This document shows positions 1 to 7,067 of a stretch of 34,700 nt of DNA, one piece after another. How positions within the stretch are numbered: position 1 is the first letter of the stretch; every line of letters starts with the position of its first letter. Both the position numbers and the translations under genes were made by a program. The notes under the pieces were generated by a model. The model was not told where the DNA came from. It searched no databases and was given only the letters and a program-made list of their open reading frames with translations. The stretch is from NCBI GenBank assembly GCA_903929455.1, contig CAIYVA010000013.1, forward strand, positions 1 to 34,700. The letters are read 5' to 3'. This DNA comes from an uncultured Pseudomonadota bacterium. GTDB taxonomy: Bacteria; Pseudomonadota; Gammaproteobacteria; Steroidobacterales; Steroidobacteraceae.

Positions 1-23
1 GCCCCCGCGAGAGGTGGCTTTTT
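1..23 (+). terminator. Probable rho-independent terminator of a gene left of the window
   Basis: A six-pair stem with one mismatch (GCCCCC against GGTGGC) and a six-base loop is followed by five T. It would end a plus-strand gene lying before the window. The window edge may cut off part of the stem, and this stretch is also the start of repeat copy A. Confidence 0.4.
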
Positions 24-90
24 CGCGTCCATGATCCCATGTAAACACTGTGTAAGCAGATTCAGCCAATCGGTATTCAGAGACGTAGTG
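1..90 (+). repeat. Upstream repeat family, copy A
   Basis: The core is at 52-77 and differs from copy C (11751-11776) at only 4 of 26 positions, all transitions. Copy B (about 728-800) shares GGTGGCTTT, ACACTGT and GCAGATTCAG in the same order and nearly the same spacing. All three copies have the same orientation and lie 90-160 bases before a plus-strand orphan gene. Function is unknown: a shared promoter or leader, or the edge of a mobile unit, are both possible. Confidence 0.6.
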
Positions 91-232
91 CTATAGGGAA
101 GGGGGCTTCACCTGAACCAACTTTCTGGCCCACACGCAGTACGTATCAGGTATGTTATTGACTCTGCAGATTGATTATTTCTATAACGATGTCGGCTCAC
201 GGTTTAGCCGCGATACACCAAGGAGTTCTTTG

Positions 233-559
233 ATGAGAAGTTTCATGATTTGGGCGATAGCTGTTTCAGGTTTGATCGTCTTTGCGAGCAGTGCGAATGC
301 GTCTATTTGCGGAGCCGCTAGACTTACAGCAGAAAAATATTTAGCTGATATTAACGTAACGATTGTGGGCGGCACCTTGTCAAACGGGTCGGCGATATCT
401 GACACGAACGCTTTGATAGGCAGAATACAAGTGAACAACTTTACTCCCACCGTCACAAGTTTTGCTGGGGCAGTGAGTAATTTTGCATGGGCTCTTTCTA
501 ATTACGTAATTGCGGAGCGAGCATTGCTCAATTGTATAGATGCCAACAATCTCGATTAA
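233..559 (+). CDS. Small secreted protein of unknown function (108 aa)
   Basis: I do not recognise a family. The start at 233 is chosen because AAGGAG lies eight bases before it and because it begins with a clear Sec signal peptide: MRSF, a hydrophobic stretch to about residue 18, then SSANA followed by Ser24. An upstream in-frame ATG at 152 would bury this signal. The mature part of about 85 residues is rich in Ser, Thr, Asn and Ala and has just two cysteines, C26 near the new N-terminus and C101 near the C-terminus, which could form a disulfide in the periplasm. The gene is more AT-rich than the core genes, stands alone, and has its own terminator at 581-604 and repeat copy A upstream. It could be a species-restricted or transferred gene. 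That it encodes an exported protein is likely; what the protein does is not visible. Confidence 0.7.
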   Translation: MRSFMIWAIAVSGLIVFASSANASICGAARLTAEKYLADINVTIVGGTLSNGSAISDTNALIGRIQVNNFTPTVTSFAGAVSNFAWALSNYVIAERALLNCIDANNLD

Positions 560-580
560 TCGATAAGGATTGGTTTTTAT

Positions 581-604
581 ACCCCGGCCTCGTGCTGGGG
601 TTTT
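581..604 (+). terminator. Rho-independent terminator of the small secreted-protein gene
   Basis: The sequence has CCCC, an eleven-base centre containing GGCC, GGGG, then TTTTC, about 20 bases after the stop at 559. An A before the stem and the T run after it fit an intrinsic terminator on the plus strand. Confidence 0.6.
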
Positions 605-612
605 CATTAGTG

Positions 613-687
613 CGGTGATAGTTCAACGGTTATGTGTTCTTAGGTTGTGGTGTCAGCCTAACCCTAAAGTAGGAGCAAAGTCGCGCC
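613..687 (+). repeat. Diverged repeat R1 with a conserved short frame
   Basis: From TTC at 622 to about 687 this matches 2985-3050 (R2) at 49 of 66 bases by hand, without gaps. Both copies have an in-frame TAG at their left side and read FNGY-x-FLG-x-G-xxx-TL-[K/R]-stop, ending with TAG at 670-672 here. Several differences are silent third-position changes, so the pair may be remnants of the 3' end of a once-coding gene. Both copies also keep a TTAGG/CCTAA inverted repeat inside. Confidence 0.6.
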
Positions 688-727
688 CCTGCGACTAACA
701 ACATTGGTGACTGAGAATGTTGCTTCG

Positions 728-800
728 CGGTGGCTTTATTGTTTGTAGATTGCGTGCAGACACTGTATCGGCAGATTCAGTAAATGTGTAGCCAGTGACA
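728..800 (+). repeat. Upstream repeat family, copy B
   Basis: Aligned with copy A over GGTGGCTTT (about 730), ACACTGT (about 760) and GCAGATTCAG (771-780) with one gap. It is more diverged than A and C are from each other. It precedes the membrane-protein gene at 867. Confidence 0.5.
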
Positions 801-866
801 TTGTGCCTTGGGCCGGGTGTTGGCTATAAGTTAACTGAGATTTTAGACAGCGCTGCGGAGGAGCAG

Positions 867-1253
867 ATGAGAGAAAAAGATATTTCCGCTTTGCTTAGGG
901 GCGCTGTGATTAGTTGGGCGTTCATGGGGCTATTTGGAATCCCTCTCGCTGTATATTTCGATTTTCTTGAGGGGTGGCGCTGGCAACCATATAACGTGAT
1001 TTATGATCAGATGATTGTGAGCATTTATTTTTCTGTAGGAATTTGTTCAGCAGTGGCTATCAAAAATCCAATTAAGCACACTAGCTTTTTATGGTTTGTA
1101 GCCATCTCAAGCTTTACTCACGGTATGGTTATGCTTTATCACGCCGCCCTCAATCCGCACCATCTTAGCCATTTAATGGGTGATGTCTGGATTTTGGGTG
1201 GTGGGAGCGCATTGGCAATCCCCTTATGGCGCCTGAGAAAATATCAGGATTAG
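867..1253 (+). CDS. Small four-helix membrane protein, DUF6632-like (128 aa)
   Basis: Four hydrophobic stretches are visible: around WAFMGLFGIPLAVYF, MIVSIYFSVGICSAVAI, FLWFVAISSFTHGMVMLY and VWILGGGSALAIPLWRL. The order of features (a YDQMIV segment, then a NP turn, then a helix with SFTHG, then an HLMGDV segment) reminds me of the DUF6632 family of uncharacterised inner-membrane proteins. That match is from memory and not certain. The ATG at 867 is preferred over the GTG at 795 because GGAGGAG lies just before it and the extra 24 residues are polar and unlike a membrane protein start. Histidines cluster between helices 3 and 4 (HAALNPHHLSH). The gene is AT-rich, monocistronic, and preceded by repeat copy B. 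Function unknown. Confidence 0.65.
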   Translation: MREKDISALLRGAVISWAFMGLFGIPLAVYFDFLEGWRWQPYNVIYDQMIVSIYFSVGICSAVAIKNPIKHTSFLWFVAISSFTHGMVMLYHAALNPHHLSHLMGDVWILGGGSALAIPLWRLRKYQD

Positions 1254-1639
1254 ATCTGCGGGATATTTGATGAAAATCATTCGAAGGGTTATCAATAGCT
1301 TGCTCATGTTTTTTTATTTGCGCGTCATTGAGGCGCGGTAACGGATTTTTCGGCAAACGGCGCTCGCGGCGATCATTTAAAGGCCGTGGCAACACTCCTT
1401 TGATGGTGGGTACGAGCGGTATGGGCGGTGGTCTGTCCGGGATGTGCGCCACCGCCATAGTCACTCGGGCTACTGAGGGGGATTGGTGGGCACGATGCTG
1501 CCGGCTCGGCCGCGTGTTCTCGTCGTGTTCGACGTACAATTTGGTTGCCACGCTAAGCGTCCAAAGCTTACAAAAGGACGGCGTCGTTCGCATCGTTCGG
1601 TAAAAGCGGGTGTGGTATTCAAAGTTTGATGGTGCACTG
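1254..1639. other. 386-base gap without a supportable gene
   Basis: Composition changes from AT-rich on the left to GC-rich from about 1330 onwards, which probably marks the right edge of the accessory block. A short frame at 1270 (23 codons) and an arginine- and glycine-rich frame at 1328-1603 are open, but neither has a ribosome site or a recognisable product. The right part should contain the promoter of the photolyase-like gene. Confidence 0.5.
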
Positions 1640-2833
1640 ATGATCCATTCCCTGTTCCCGCCGACACGCGAAGTGGCACTCGAACGTCTGCGCGACTTCG
1701 TTCCGAGTGCCGGTTCCCACTACACCCAGGGTCGCAATACCGACGCGGGTCCCGATGCGCCATCCGCCACGTCGAGGCTCTCGCCGTATCTGCGACGACG
1801 GATGATCACCGAGGAAGAGATTATCTCTGCCGTATTGTCGGCGAACTCGTTGCAGGCGGCGGAGAAGTTTGTACAGGAGGTCTTGTGGCGCACCTACTGG
1901 AAGGGGTGGCTCGAACAGCGCCCCTCCGTCTGGGCTCGGTTTTTAGCAAGCCGCGATCGCGAATCCTTGGCCGACGCGACGGCCCTGGCCGATGCCGAAG
2001 AGGGTCGGACAGGTATCGATGGCTTTGATGACTGGGTCCGGGAGCTACGCGAGACTGGCTATCTGCACAACCACGCTCGGATGTGGTTCGCCTCGATCTG
2101 GATCTTCACGCTGCGCCTACCCTGGGCGCTCGGGGCGGATTTCTTCTTGCGGCACCTGATCGATGCAGATCCCGCGAGCAACACACTTTCGTGGCGGTGG
2201 GTGGCGGGGCTACAGACCGTCGGTAAGACCTATCTTGCGACTCAAGACAATATCGCCCGATATACCCAGGGACGCTATGTGCCCAGAGGGCTCGCGCGCG
2301 AGGCCATTGCCTTAACCGAAGCTCCGCTTGAACCGGCGCAGCCTTTGCGGGTGCTCACATCGCACGATCTCGCAACGCCGGCGCTGCTGCTCGTCACTGA
2401 CGAGGACATGTACCCAGATTTCTTGCTGACCGACCGACCGTCGATCCGTGCCGCAACGATCATCGTCGATCCGGATCTTTTATGGGGTGATGCTGCTCTG
2501 GCCTTTGCAGCATCAGCTGCCGACGATGTGGCTGTTCGCCTCCGAGGCGCGCTCGACGATCGGGTGACGGTGACTAGACGGCTTGATGCGCAGACCTTGA
2601 TCAACGCGGCCCACGCCTTCGGTGTGGACCGTATCGTCACGGCATACGCGCCGGTGGGTCCGGTAGCGGATCGACTGGCCGATGTCGCCACGGCGGTGGC
2701 GAAGGCGGGTATTGTCATCGAGTGGGTACGTCGCGACTGGGATACCCGTTTCTGGCCTCACGCGACCAAGGGGTTCTTTGCGTTCAAGGAGCGCATCCCG
2801 ACAATTCTTTTGCACAGGCACCGGCGTCTGTAG
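1640..2833 (+). CDS. Photolyase/cryptochrome-like FAD protein with permuted domain order (397 aa)
   Basis: Residues 40-215 match the helical FAD-binding half of DNA photolyases: TSRLSPYLRRRMITEEE (44-60), EKFVQEVLWRTYWKGW (75-90), TGYLHNHARMWFAS (139-152), and FFLRHLIDADPASN then WRWVAG (168-190). Canonical enzymes instead end this part with a FNP..Q..KFDP stretch; here it is TQDNIARYTQGRY (201-213). An alpha/beta part follows (about 237-385) that looks like the antenna domain normally found at the N-terminus: a strand VLTSHD, a nucleotide-fold pattern, FGVDRIVTAYAPVG, and WPHATKGFFAFKERIP near the end. The order is thus FAD half first, antenna half second. This fits a subgroup usually annotated 'FAD-binding domain-containing protein'. 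The protein may repair UV damage or sense blue light; activity is inferred. Start 1640 gives MIHSLFPPTR; the GTG at 1610 adds ten unlikely residues. The gene is alone on its strand. Confidence 0.85.
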   Translation: MIHSLFPPTREVALERLRDFVPSAGSHYTQGRNTDAGPDAPSATSRLSPYLRRRMITEEEIISAVLSANSLQAAEKFVQEVLWRTYWKGWLEQRPSVWARFLASRDRESLADATALADAEEGRTGIDGFDDWVRELRETGYLHNHARMWFASIWIFTLRLPWALGADFFLRHLIDADPASNTLSWRWVAGLQTVGKTYLATQDNIARYTQGRYVPRGLAREAIALTEAPLEPAQPLRVLTSHDLATPALLLVTDEDMYPDFLLTDRPSIRAATIIVDPDLLWGDAALAFAASAADDVAVRLRGALDDRVTVTRRLDAQTLINAAHAFGVDRIVTAYAPVGPVADRLADVATAVAKAGIVIEWVRRDWDTRFWPHATKGFFAFKERIPTILLHRHRRL

Positions 2834-2964
2834 TTAAGGTGTTACGTGGGAGGCGGGCATATTAGTGTGGCGCCTCCCGTGTATCTGATCAAGCAGTTAC
2901 TAGCGTAACCGTGACGCACCGATTACCCAAAAACTTGCCTTGTGTAGGTGTTTTTATTCATAGA

Positions 2965-3050
2965 GTGATAATCCTGCCGTGGCATTCAACGGCTACTTCT
3001 TCTTAGGTAGCGGTGCGAACTTCACCCTAAGATAGGAACAAAATCTTGCC
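2965..3050 (+). repeat. Diverged repeat R2 with a conserved short frame
   Basis: The partner of 613-687. The frame from 2985 reads FNGYFFLGSGANFTLR and stops at TAG 3033-3035; it can be extended leftward to SDNPAVA before a TAG. CTTAGG at 3002-3007 and CCTAAG at 3026-3031 form an inverted repeat. The peptide resembles the tail of an outer-membrane barrel or receptor only loosely, so no origin is claimed. Confidence 0.6.
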
Positions 3051-3061
3051 ACGTCAGGTCA

Positions 3062-3110
3062 ATCTACCGGCTATTTGAATGCCGCCAATTAGTGTTTGAA
3101 TGCCGGTAGA
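3062..3110. promoter_or_regulatory. Inverted and direct repeat, possible operator of the catabolic cluster
   Basis: CTACCGGC and GCCGGTAG flank two copies of TTTGAATGCCG with a period of 21 bases, two helical turns. That spacing and the position before the first enzyme gene suit a dimeric regulator, but no regulator gene lies nearby and no promoter boxes could be fixed. Confidence 0.35.
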
Positions 3111-3152
3111 GTGGGGACCCTGACCGGCTTTGATTCGTGGAGTGCCTGCAAG

Positions 3153-4184
3153 ATGAGTATTGATCCTCGTATTTCAGCTCCCGTCTTGCTGCGCTTTGGT
3201 ACCGCTGTGATGACGGCCGTAGGCTGCCGCCCAGCGATTGCGGCAGAAATCGCCGAGCATCTCGTCGAGGCGGATCTCGAAGGCGTGTACTCACATGGTG
3301 TATTCCGGCTGCATTGGTACGCAGAGCGCGCGGCTGCAGGGAAGTTTAATGCGGGCGCAGAGCCTGTTATGGCCACGGCGGAGGGCGGCGCACCGATCGT
3401 CGATGGCGGCAACGGATTGGGGATACCCGCTTTCCGATTGGCAACGGACCACTTGATCACAGAGGTAAAAACGAGCGGTGTGAGCGCGATAGGGATCGCT
3501 AATGTGGATCACACCGGACGGCTGGGTGTGTTTGCCAAGCGTGTCGCAGATGCCGGCTGCCTGGCCATTATGTTTGGCGGAGGCTGCCGTAAGGATTGGC
3601 GTCAGGTGGCTCCCCACGGAGGTGCGCGTGGCATGCTGCCCACCAATCCGTTTGCCTTTGGGATCCCCGGTGGCGCGCGCGGTTCAGTGGTTGTGGATTT
3701 CGCGACCAGTATCGGTGCAGGTGGCAAAGTGTATGCAGCAAAGATTGCAGGAAGACCGATTCCTGAGGGCATCTGCATCGATGCGCATGGTCGACCCACC
3801 ACCAATCCTGACGACTACTTCAATGGCGGCGCTTTATTACCGATGGCGGGCGCGAAAGGTTACGGGATGGCTTTGGTTGCTGAGCTGTTGGGCGAAGCCA
3901 TTTTGGGTGAGGTGATGGATGGCATGAATTGGATTGGTGTTGCAATTGACCTTTCACGATACCGCGCTCCGTCCGCGTACACTCGGGCGGCGGAAGCTTG
4001 CCTAGCTGAGTTACGCGCCTGCCCACCGGCCCCAGGCTTCACCTCAGTGGAGATCCCGGGAGAGCGGGAGGCCGCTTTGCGTGAGGTGCTGTTGGTTGAG
4101 GGCATACCGTTGCCGCCACAGACCTTAGCGGCGTTGCGCGACTTAGGGAAACAATTGGGCCTCTCTAGTGAGGATATGCTCTAG
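3153..4184 (+). CDS. Ldh-family NAD(P)-dependent 2-hydroxyacid dehydrogenase (343 aa)
   Basis: This is a member of the malate/L-lactate/ureidoglycolate dehydrogenase superfamily (YlbC/AllD/ComC type), which has its own fold distinct from classical lactate dehydrogenases. Visible family marks are YSHGVFRL with H48, NVDHTGRLG with H120, QVAPHGGARG with H155, LPTNPFAFGIPG (162-173), VVDFATS (180-186) and the C-terminal LPMAGAKGYGM with K235. It should reversibly oxidise a 2-hydroxyacid to a 2-oxoacid with NAD(P); the substrate is not readable. The ATG at 3153 has GGAG ten bases upstream and starts where family members start; a TTG at 3096 would extend into the inverted repeat. It is the first gene of a plus-strand run of five catabolic enzymes and fits as the source of the 2-oxoacid used by the decarboxylase at 7064. 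Confidence 0.9.
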   Translation: MSIDPRISAPVLLRFGTAVMTAVGCRPAIAAEIAEHLVEADLEGVYSHGVFRLHWYAERAAAGKFNAGAEPVMATAEGGAPIVDGGNGLGIPAFRLATDHLITEVKTSGVSAIGIANVDHTGRLGVFAKRVADAGCLAIMFGGGCRKDWRQVAPHGGARGMLPTNPFAFGIPGGARGSVVVDFATSIGAGGKVYAAKIAGRPIPEGICIDAHGRPTTNPDDYFNGGALLPMAGAKGYGMALVAELLGEAILGEVMDGMNWIGVAIDLSRYRAPSAYTRAAEACLAELRACPPAPGFTSVEIPGEREAALREVLLVEGIPLPPQTLAALRDLGKQLGLSSEDML

Positions 4185-4261
4185 TTTTTAGATTCGTGGC
4201 ACCCCCGGTTTGAATCAAGTACTCTTTTCGGGTAAGGGCGACTGATGGCACTTCAAAGATC

Positions 4262-5359
4262 ATGACATCCTTCACGATACTGGCGCTGGGCGGGGATGGC
4301 ATTGGGCCTGAGGTAGTGGCTTGCGGACTCAAATTGAGTGACGCTGTTGCCTCACAAGCGCAGATCCGATTGCACATTCAAGAAGACCTCTTACATGGCG
4401 CGGCCTGGCAGGCATACGGCACGTTTTGTCGCGATGAGACAGTCCGTGCCGCTCAAGCTGCTGATGCCGTCTTGGTGGGCGCGGTCGGTGGGCCACAATG
4501 GGATGGCATTCGAGTCGCCGGTGGGCCTGAGATGCAGGATGGCCTGATGCGACTGAGAAAGGCGCTCGATACCTATGCGGGTTTGCGACCTGCACGGGCT
4601 TGGCCTGCGCTCACAGCACTGACACCGTACAAGAGCACACTACTCACTGGCGCAGACGTGATGGTCTTGCGCGAACTCACCGGCGGGGCCTTCTTTTCTG
4701 AACCACGCGGCCACGACTTGCGCGCGGGAAAACGTTACGCGTTTGACACCACTGCTTACGATGAGAGTGAAATCGCTAGAATTGCGCACGTCGGATTTTC
4801 CTTGGCGCGCAGCCGCCGCGGGACACTTGTCTCTGCGGATAAAGCCAACGTCATGGAGTCTGGTATGTTGTGGCGACAGATTGTCAGCGAGGTGGGTCGA
4901 GACTATCCGGATGTGACCCTTCTGCATCTGTACGCTGATAATGTGGTCTACCAGTTGGCGCGCCGTCCGGCAGACTTCGATGTTATTTTGGGCGATAACT
5001 TATTCGGTGACATCCTCTCAGATCAGGCGGGCGCGATCGCAGGTTCGCTTGGTATGTTGCCGTCGGCGTGTCTACATGGTCTGCCGCAAGGTCGCGAGCG
5101 TCGACCGGGGATCTTTGAAGCAGTACATGGATCCGCGCCTGACATTGCCGGTAAAGGCATTGCCAATCCCTATGGGACACTGCTCTCTGTGGCACTCATG
5201 TTTGAATACGCATTCGGCCAACCACTGGAGGCTCGTCGCATTGAGGCGGCGGTCGCGACCGCGCTCGAAGGGGGCTGGCGCACACCGGACATCGGTGGAC
5301 ACCACTCGACGGTAGCGGTCACCGATGCCGTGATTGCAGCCTACCGAGTCATCGGATAG
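4262..5359 (+). CDS. Isopropylmalate/isocitrate-dehydrogenase-family enzyme, atypical (365 aa)
   Basis: The full-length fold of LeuB-type NAD-dependent beta-decarboxylating dehydrogenases is visible: LALGGDGIGPEVV (8-20), LRK with R99, GLRPA with R109, VLRELTGGAFFSEPRG with R137, DKANVMESGMLWR with K194, ADNVVY with D226, and GDNLFGDILSD with D250 and D254, then GSAPDIAGKGIANP (290-303). The three substrate arginines, lysine and metal aspartates are kept. The tyrosine of the TGG-x-Y-F motif, which serves as acid in LeuB, is F144 here, and the pocket glutamate of Thermus LeuB appears as Q92. Since it sits in a degradative cluster 77 bases after the Ldh-type gene rather than with leuA or leuCD, it probably acts on a different 2-hydroxy diacid, for example a tartrate, D-malate or 3-substituted malate. 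It could yet be a leucine-pathway enzyme if no other leuB exists. Confidence 0.85.
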   Translation: MTSFTILALGGDGIGPEVVACGLKLSDAVASQAQIRLHIQEDLLHGAAWQAYGTFCRDETVRAAQAADAVLVGAVGGPQWDGIRVAGGPEMQDGLMRLRKALDTYAGLRPARAWPALTALTPYKSTLLTGADVMVLRELTGGAFFSEPRGHDLRAGKRYAFDTTAYDESEIARIAHVGFSLARSRRGTLVSADKANVMESGMLWRQIVSEVGRDYPDVTLLHLYADNVVYQLARRPADFDVILGDNLFGDILSDQAGAIAGSLGMLPSACLHGLPQGRERRPGIFEAVHGSAPDIAGKGIANPYGTLLSVALMFEYAFGQPLEARRIEAAVATALEGGWRTPDIGGHHSTVAVTDAVIAAYRVIG

Positions 5360-5366
5360 ACCCGCG

Positions 5367-7067
5367 ATGAGCACCACAGAAGCTGTTTTCGACTATGTCG
5401 TCGTAGGTGGCGGATCCGCTGGTTGTGTCTTGGCCGCCCGTTTGGCTGAGCAGAAAGAGGTGCGTGTGCTGTTGCTGGAGGCGGGCGGTACTGGCCAGTC
5501 ACTGTTTATCGCCATGCCTGCGGGCAATGGCTACTTGTTTGGCAATCCGCGCTATGACTGGGGCTATCAGAGCGTGCCACAAGCGGGTCTGGATGGGAGG
5601 ACCGTCTTTTATCCGCGTGGCAAAGCCCTCGGCGGTTCTTCTATTTTAAATGGCATGGTGTACATCCGCGGCAATGCTCAGGATTTTGATCAATGGCGTG
5701 ACGCCGGCTTGTCCGGCTGGGGCTATGCTGATGTCTTGCCCTATTTTCTGCGTGCTGAAGGTGCCAAGGACAGACGCGATGCTTGGCACGGATCGAGCGG
5801 ACCGCTTAAGACCTGTGCCGCATCGAATTACCAGGCACTGGATCATCGCTTCGTTCAAGCCTCGACTCAGGCGGGTTTAGAGCTCAACGACGATTTCAAC
5901 GGCGCTCGTCAGATCGGGGTCGGGCGTCTTGACGTCACGGTTGCAGGTGGACGTCGCCAGACGACCGCGAGCGCGTATCTTGCGCAGCGCAGTGCCAATC
6001 TTGAAATCAGAACCCAGTCCGTGGTCACTTCCATCGACATCGATGCAGGCCGTGCCACTGGTGTGCGCGTGGCGACCCGCACCGGCGTAGAAAGCATTCG
6101 GGCCCGTCGAGAGGTGATTGTCTGTCTAGGCGCATTCGCCTCACCTCAGTTACTGATGCTGTCGGGCATCGGGCCTGCTGACCATCTGCGCCAGCATGGG
6201 ATTCCGGTCAAGGTCGACTTGCCGGGTGTGGGCAGTGGCTTGAAAGATCATATCAATGTGCCAGTTCAGTATCGTTGTCTAGATCCTCGTTTGTCATTTG
6301 CGCGATATCAGCGCCTTGATCGGGCTCTGTGGCTCGGTGCACGTTGGCTGTTGGCTCGTCGCGGCCCTGGTGCTGCACCGTTTTGGAGTGCCTGTGCATT
6401 TGACAGTCTGACCGGCAGTGATCGACCCGATTTGCAAATATTTTTCACGCCCATGGTGGTCAAGGAAGCGCGTGATGATGGTGACGTCGATGACAGTGGG
6501 CTGCTCGATCGATTGGGTCGTCGCATCTTGGTGCGTGGTTCAAAGAAAGCGGTCAGTGGCTTTCAACTCGATATCAATCAGATGCACCCCGAAAGCTATG
6601 GTGATGTCAGGCTCTCGTGCGCAGATCCCTTCGTTCATCCCATTATCAACCCGCGTTATTTCTCCCAGGACCGTGACCTGCAGCAACTCATTGCTGGGGT
6701 GCGTCGAGTGCGCGAGATCGTGTCGCAGCCGGCGTTTGCTGGCGTGCGCGGTAATGAGCTGTCACCTGGCCTCGCTGTACAGTCGGATGGTGACATTGCG
6801 GCGGCGATTCGGCGCGTGGCGCACAGCGGCCACCATCCCGTAGGCACCTGTCGCATGGGCGCACCGAACGATGGCTTGGCTGTATTGGATGACCAGCTAA
6901 GGGTGCGCGGCATTGCGGGTTTGCGCGTCTGCGATGCCTCCGCGTTCCCTGAACAGATTACCGGCAACCCGAATGCAACCATCATCATGATGGCAGAGAA
7001 AGCAGCCGATATGATCCACGGTCGGCCACCGCTGCCGTCTGTACACCCTCAAGGAGAACTCCAGTGA
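5367..7067 (+). CDS. GMC-family FAD-dependent alcohol oxidase/dehydrogenase (566 aa)
   Basis: The ADP-binding fold is DYVVVGGGSAGCVLAARL (9-26). GMC signature 1 is GKALGGSSILNGMVYIRG (85-102); signature 2 is GAFASPQLLMLSGIGP (255-270). The C-terminal domain has HHPVGTCRMG with catalytic H490, and CDASAFPEQITGNPNA with N536. Length fits the choline dehydrogenase/AlkJ/polyethylene-glycol dehydrogenase branch. There is no signal peptide, so it acts in the cytoplasm or on the inner membrane face, passing electrons to oxygen or quinone. It should oxidise a primary or secondary alcohol to an aldehyde or ketone. A charged stretch (about 366-394) interrupts the substrate domain and is unlike typical choline dehydrogenases. 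The ATG at 5367 is chosen over TTG 5334, which overlaps the preceding gene; no strong ribosome site is visible, so coupling to the gene seven bases upstream is likely. Confidence 0.9.
   Translation: MSTTEAVFDYVVVGGGSAGCVLAARLAEQKEVRVLLLEAGGTGQSLFIAMPAGNGYLFGNPRYDWGYQSVPQAGLDGRTVFYPRGKALGGSSILNGMVYIRGNAQDFDQWRDAGLSGWGYADVLPYFLRAEGAKDRRDAWHGSSGPLKTCAASNYQALDHRFVQASTQAGLELNDDFNGARQIGVGRLDVTVAGGRRQTTASAYLAQRSANLEIRTQSVVTSIDIDAGRATGVRVATRTGVESIRARREVIVCLGAFASPQLLMLSGIGPADHLRQHGIPVKVDLPGVGSGLKDHINVPVQYRCLDPRLSFARYQRLDRALWLGARWLLARRGPGAAPFWSACAFDSLTGSDRPDLQIFFTPMVVKEARDDGDVDDSGLLDRLGRRILVRGSKKAVSGFQLDINQMHPESYGDVRLSCADPFVHPIINPRYFSQDRDLQQLIAGVRRVREIVSQPAFAGVRGNELSPGLAVQSDGDIAAAIRRVAHSGHHPVGTCRMGAPNDGLAVLDDQLRVRGIAGLRVCDASAFPEQITGNPNATIIMMAEKAADMIHGRPPLPSVHPQGELQ

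Larger units (their letters stand above)
560..866. other. Gap between two accessory genes: terminator, repeats and two hairpins
   Basis: After the terminator and repeat R1 come two perfect hairpins in a row: AGTCGC/GCGACT at 679-696 with a six-base loop, and CAACATT/AATGTTG at 699-722 with a ten-base loop. Repeat copy B follows at 728-800. No gene, tRNA or integron attC site could be supported here. Confidence 0.6.
2834..3152. other. 319-base gap with repeat R2 and nested inverted repeats
   Basis: It holds repeat R2 and, to its right, nested symmetric words. GGCATTCAA at 2981-2989 has its reverse complement at 3075-3083 and again at 3096-3104. CTACCGGC at 3064-3071 pairs with GCCGGTAG at 3102-3109. 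TTTGAATGCCG is directly repeated at 3074-3084 and 3095-3105. This lies 50-170 bases before the catabolic cluster, so it may hold its promoter and operator. Confidence 0.55.

Noticed and set aside
613-722. Integron attC-like words (GTTCAAC, GCCTAAC) near the orphan genes
   Set aside because: They fit RYYYAAC, but no matching GTTRRRY core lies at the needed distance, the genes have their own ribosome sites and a terminator, and no integrase is seen.
795-866. Earlier GTG start for the four-helix membrane protein
   Set aside because: The added 24 residues are not membrane-like, there is no ribosome site, and the start lies in the repeat; ATG 867 has GGAGGAG.
1308-1336. GC-rich hairpin next to a T run after the membrane-protein gene
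   Set aside because: The T run precedes the stem on the plus strand and becomes an A run on the minus strand, so it does not work as a terminator in either direction.
1328-1603. Open frame of 91 codons rich in Gly and Arg
   Set aside because: No ribosome site, composition-driven, and an opposite-strand frame is open as well; neither gives a recognisable product.
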